Part shown: piece by piece, positions 61,141 to 64,000 of the stretch | Position numbering within the stretch: the stretch's first letter is position 1 | How the letters are laid out: each line of letters opens with the position of its first letter | DNA from: Salinibacter grassmerensis | GTDB taxonomy: Bacteria; Bacteroidota; Rhodothermia; Rhodothermales; Salinibacteraceae | NCBI RefSeq assembly: GCF_947077765.1 | Contig: NZ_CAMTTF010000001.1 | Span: 248,001 to 312,000 of the forward strand | DNA length: 64,000 nt | Reading direction: 5' to 3' | Notes under the pieces: model-generated | Databases searched by the model: none | What the model saw: the letters and a program-made list of their open reading frames with translations, nothing else | What the model was told of the DNA's origin: nothing | Made by a program: the position numbers and the translations under genes

Positions 61141-64000
61141 TTACGGGGACCGGTCGAGAGCGCGGAGCGCCGCCCGCAGCACTTCGTCCGTGCCGGCCCG
61201 CACCCCCTCGACCGTCCGCGTGGCCCGTACGTCCGGACGGATGCCGACGAGGTGGTGCTGGGACCGGTCGTGCTTCTGAACGCGCATGCCCGTCCAGTAG
61301 ACCTGATAGTTTCCGGGAAGCGTGAATGGATTTACGTTTCCGTTCGCCCCGGCGGTCGGCTGGCCGACGATGGTGCCCAGGTCGTAGTGTTCGACGATGC
61401 CCATGATGCTCTCGGCGTAGCTGATGGCACGCCCATCGGTCAGAAATGCGACCTTGCCCGTAAACTGCGGCGTCTTTGAGGGGAGTGTCCACCGGCCGCC
61501 GGTGTAGCCTGCGATGTTCTCCTGGTCCGGATAGATGATCTTCGGCACCTCGAAGTGGGCCGACCGGAGCGTCTCGGGCGACAGGTGGGGAAGCAGTTCT
61601 TGGGCGCCGCCCTCCGGATACCCGCGCACGTCGAAGATTACCGCCTCGGCCTGGGCCAACGTGTCGATGTGGGGCTGAAGCGCCTCCATTCCCACCCGGG
61701 TGAGGTCGACGTAGTGGGTGCCGCCAGAGAGCACGTCGATCGAGTCGGGCCGGGGCTCGGGGTGGAGCTGGCGCCGCCAGCGCCCGCGGCCCATGTCGTC
61801 AGCGCGGGGGACCCGGCACTCGACCGCCTGCCCGTCGCGGCGGAGCGTGAGGCGGACGGACGTACCGGGCGGCCCCGCGGCGAATGTCCGCAGGGCACGG
61901 ACCGTCCGCCACTGTGGGGAGCCGGAAATGGACCGTTTTGTGTTTCGGAGTGTCTCCTCGATTGGTGCGCCGTCAACGGCCGTGACCACGTCGCCGGGCC
62001 GGGCGCAGTTCTGTGTCCCGCTGTAGGAGGCGGTGTCGGTCACCGCTACGCCCTCCTCAACCCAGTCGAACCGGAGGGGAAGGCCGGCCCGCAGGGTGTC
62101 GGCGGGATGCGACACCCGCGCGTGCCCGTCTTCGAGGGGCACGAGCATCCGCCGAAGCGTACGCAGGAACTCGCGGCTGGACGTGTCGGCCGCGGCGCGG
62201 CGGAGGCTGCGGGTCAGCACTGGGTCCCAGTCGGCGTCCACGACGTCGAAGTACGGGTAGAAGTGTTGGAAGACGTTCCACGCAATGATGATGTTGGCCC
62301 GGCGAAGGGCGTCGTCCTCGGCCGTGAGGCGATTTAGGGAGACATCGCCGAGCGCCCCCCGAAGTGCAGCTGGGGAGGGGGCGCCATCTGAGCGAAGCGT
62401 CTGCTTGTCGTCGCTGTAGAGCGCGAGCGGGATCTGTGCGGAGAGGCCGTGCCCGAGCGGCGTGGTAACCGTCTCCCCAGCGGCCGGGCGCGTCTCGAAG
62501 AGGCCCTCTGCCCCAACTGCGACCGAGGAGGTGTCCAGCGCAATCGACAGGAACTGTTGACCCTCGGCGGGATCCCCCTGCGTCGTCCGAAACGCGTAGC
62601 GGTCTGATCGCCCGCCCCACCCTGCCGGAGGCTCGCCTGCGGCCCCGTCCTCCAAGCCTGCGTTTTCCAGGGATACGTTCGTCCACGCCGCTCCGCTGCT
62701 GTCTCGCACCTGGAGCTGGAACGCGTCGAACTGCGCCGTGCCGCGGCCACGCAGGAATCCGCCGAGCATGATGTGCGTGGCATCCTCGGCGACCGTTCCG
62801 GTAATTTGATAGGTCTCCCAGCTTGGCTTGGTGATCGGCCGGTCGCTCATGTTGTCGAAGAATCCCTGCCTGTCGTTCGTCCGGTCGACGCGGAGCCAGA
62901 GCTGGGCCCGATTGCCGGCGCCGCTCACCTCGGCCCGAACGGCGGCGCGGAGCCGCACCTGCTTGCCCCGATGCGGCATCGCGTCCACACTCTGAGCCAC
63001 CGTTCCGAAGCCCGGGCCGCCAGACGATTCCTCCTGCTCCATCTGACGGTGGAGGCGCGCGCTCTCGTACGGCCCGCGGTTGCCGAGGTCGACGCCCTTA
63101 TGCTGCCAGGATACGAGGCTGAGCCCGGTCGTGTCGGCGGGCGCAAGCACCTCGGGCGGGGCGGGCGACTGCTCGCCCGTCTCGTACAGCTGGACCGTGG
63201 GGGCAATAGGGGCGAAGAGCTCGTGCAGGGTCGAACGCAACTCGGACCGGCTGCCAGCATCCGTCACCTCCCGCACGCCGTGGACGGCAAACGCGTCCCA
63301 GTTGGTCTCCGCCGCCGCGTCGCTAGGATGGAAGTAGCGGACGTAGCCGTAAAGCGTGGCGAAGGCGCGCAGATTTTGAATCTTCTGCTCCGCACCCGCG
63401 GCCCCGCGGCCTGCCGTCTCCGCGTCAGACATTGTGGCGGCAACCAGGCTGCTCCCCGACCGCTCCGCACGAGGATACCAGTCGTCGGGGAGAGGGCGGA
63501 CGGCCACCACCAAAAGCGCCAGCATTAGACCGAGCGTTCCGAGAAGAGACTTGCGTCTGGGTGACCAGGACGCAGCGTCCTCCCGGCTCACGATTGCGAG
63601 AATGCGCTCTCGGAGCCGCGTAGGCCGGGCGATCTGCAGGGCGGGGGCGGGGACGTGGTCGTCCACTGCCCGGCGCGCGGCCGCCAGCAGTTGATGGGCG
63701 TACGTCTCAGGATCTTCGCCCGCGGCAAGCACCGTCTCATCGCAGGCCGCCTCCCGGGCCTGGAGGAGCTGCGACCACCCCGTCCAGGCCAGCGGATTGG
63801 GCCAGTGCAGCGCGCGCCCGAGCTGCCCGACGAGCCCCAGAAGCAGGTCCCTACGCTTCAGGTGCGCCATCTCGTGGAGAAGGACGAGCCGGCGCCGCTC
63901 GGAGGGCCACTCCCGAGCGGAGTCTGGGAGAAGGATTGTCGGAGAGAAAAGACCGAGCGACATCGGCGTCGCCCCCTTGTGAAACCGAATCTCGGCGGTA
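61141..64000 (-). CDS. M56 metallopeptidase-S41 peptidase fusion, 5' partial
   Basis: The frame runs to the right edge; the codons before the ATG at 63963 read EIRFHKGATP, which continues a BlaR1/M56 domain, so the start is outside. Counting from that Met, the zinc site is LVLLHEMAHLKRRD (HEMAH at 30-34), with REAACDETVLAAG following at about 69-81. A membrane helix (LLGTLGLMLALLVVAVRP) then leads to an S41 half much like the 778-residue paralogue: LYGYVRYFHPSDAAAE, FQHFYPYFDVVDADW, VIFDVRGYPEGG, ISYAESIMGIVEHYDLGTIVGQPTAGANGNVNP. BlaR1-type proteins act as membrane sensors that cleave a repressor. A periplasmic S41 domain in the same chain could link sensing to wall or surface proteolysis. 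BlaI would be outside the window. Confidence 0.88.
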   Translation of the reverse strand, partial: TAEIRFHKGATPMSLGLFSPTILLPDSAREWPSERRRLVLLHEMAHLKRRDLLLGLVGQLGRALHWPNPLAWTGWSQLLQAREAACDETVLAAGEDPETYAHQLLAAARRAVDDHVPAPALQIARPTRLRERILAIVSREDAASWSPRRKSLLGTLGLMLALLVVAVRPLPDDWYPRAERSGSSLVAATMSDAETAGRGAAGAEQKIQNLRAFATLYGYVRYFHPSDAAAETNWDAFAVHGVREVTDAGSRSELRSTLHELFAPIAPTVQLYETGEQSPAPPEVLAPADTTGLSLVSWQHKGVDLGNRGPYESARLHRQMEQEESSGGPGFGTVAQSVDAMPHRGKQVRLRAAVRAEVSGAGNRAQLWLRVDRTNDRQGFFDNMSDRPITKPSWETYQITGTVAEDATHIMLGGFLRGRGTAQFDAFQLQVRDSSGAAWTNVSLENAGLEDGAAGEPPAGWGGRSDRYAFRTTQGDPAEGQQFLSIALDTSSVAVGAEGLFETRPAAGETVTTPLGHGLSAQIPLALYSDDKQTLRSDGAPSPAALRGALGDVSLNRLTAEDDALRRANIIIAWNVFQHFYPYFDVVDADWDPVLTRSLRRAAADTSSREFLRTLRRMLVPLEDGHARVSHPADTLRAGLPLRFDWVEEGVAVTDTASYSGTQNCARPGDVVTAVDGAPIEETLRNTKRSISGSPQWRTVRALRTFAAGPPGTSVRLTLRRDGQAVECRVPRADDMGRGRWRRQLHPEPRPDSIDVLSGGTHYVDLTRVGMEALQPHIDTLAQAEAVIFDVRGYPEGGAQELLPHLSPETLRSAHFEVPKIIYPDQENIAGYTGGRWTLPSKTPQFTGKVAFLTDGRAISYAESIMGIVEHYDLGTIVGQPTAGANGNVNPFTLPGNYQVYWTGMRVQKHDRSQHHLVGIRPDVRATRTVEGVRAGTDEVLRAALRALDRSP

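Noticed and set aside
1-64000. CRISPR arrays and tRNA or rRNA genes
   Set aside because: No regularly spaced direct repeats, no tRNA T-loop plus CCA-like ends and no rRNA-like segments were found by eye.

Overview
The window looks like a chromosome segment of a high-GC, salt-adapted member of the Rhodothermia (Bacteroidota side), most like Salinibacter or a close relative. The reasons are the strongly acidic proteins, the GC-rich codon use, the C-terminal 'Por' (type IX) sorting domains on secreted proteins, and start sites with little Shine-Dalgarno sequence. This is inferred from sequence character; no rRNA is present to confirm it. I saw no convincing tRNA, rRNA or CRISPR array.

Region 1 (1-16.1 kb) is an accessory island for ribosomally made, modified peptides (RiPPs). 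A plus-strand run encodes a lasso-peptide system: exporter ATPase (cut by the window edge), a PqqD-like leader-recognition protein (B1), an asparagine-synthetase-like cyclase (C), a 53-residue precursor (A) and an HPr-kinase-like protein (K). The precursor fits the lasso leader rule Y-x2-P-x-[LV]-x3-G-x5-T exactly and predicts an Ala1-Asp9 ring. Its tail ends in Ser, as in the phosphorylated lasso peptide paeninodin. The leader peptidase (B2) is not in the run. It lies 10 kb away on the other strand, beyond a second, divergent B1-like/kinase pair, two secreted sorting-domain proteins, a 55-residue candidate precursor and an OmpA/PKD protein. An imperfect 60-bp inverted repeat brackets most of this second block.

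Region 2 (16-21.2 kb) is gene-poor and holds a DUF3987 helicase/primase-like protein and a divergent Rad52-like annealing protein. It looks like the remains of an integrated element.

Region 3 (21-31.7 kb) has a WecA/TagO-type glycosyltransferase, a secreted sorting-domain protein with a strong inverted repeat at its start codon, a PEGA protein, recG and an outer-membrane protein. It ends in a third RiPP-like pair: a PqqD-HPr-kinase fusion followed by a small PPGQ-repeat protein.

Region 4 (32-43 kb) is mostly ordinary metabolism and transport: two phosphatases, a YihY-type membrane protein, a secreted methyltransferase, transketolase, transaldolase and an SSS symporter beside a galactokinase relic. 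Region 5 (43-50 kb) is a minus-strand block of sulfotransferase, arylsulfotransferase-like, glycosyltransferase and HTTM-type membrane proteins. Region 6 (50-64 kb) carries small conserved proteins, an epoxide-hydrolase-like enzyme, an MltD-type lytic transglycosylase, a CDF transporter, a shortened YjdI-like protein, an ABC module and two paralogous S41 proteases, one fused to an M56 domain and cut by the right edge.

The most notable theme is three separate PqqD-like plus HPr-kinase-like sets within 32 kb. Each sits near a small peptide whose sequence matches, fully or partly, the lasso-type leader motif.
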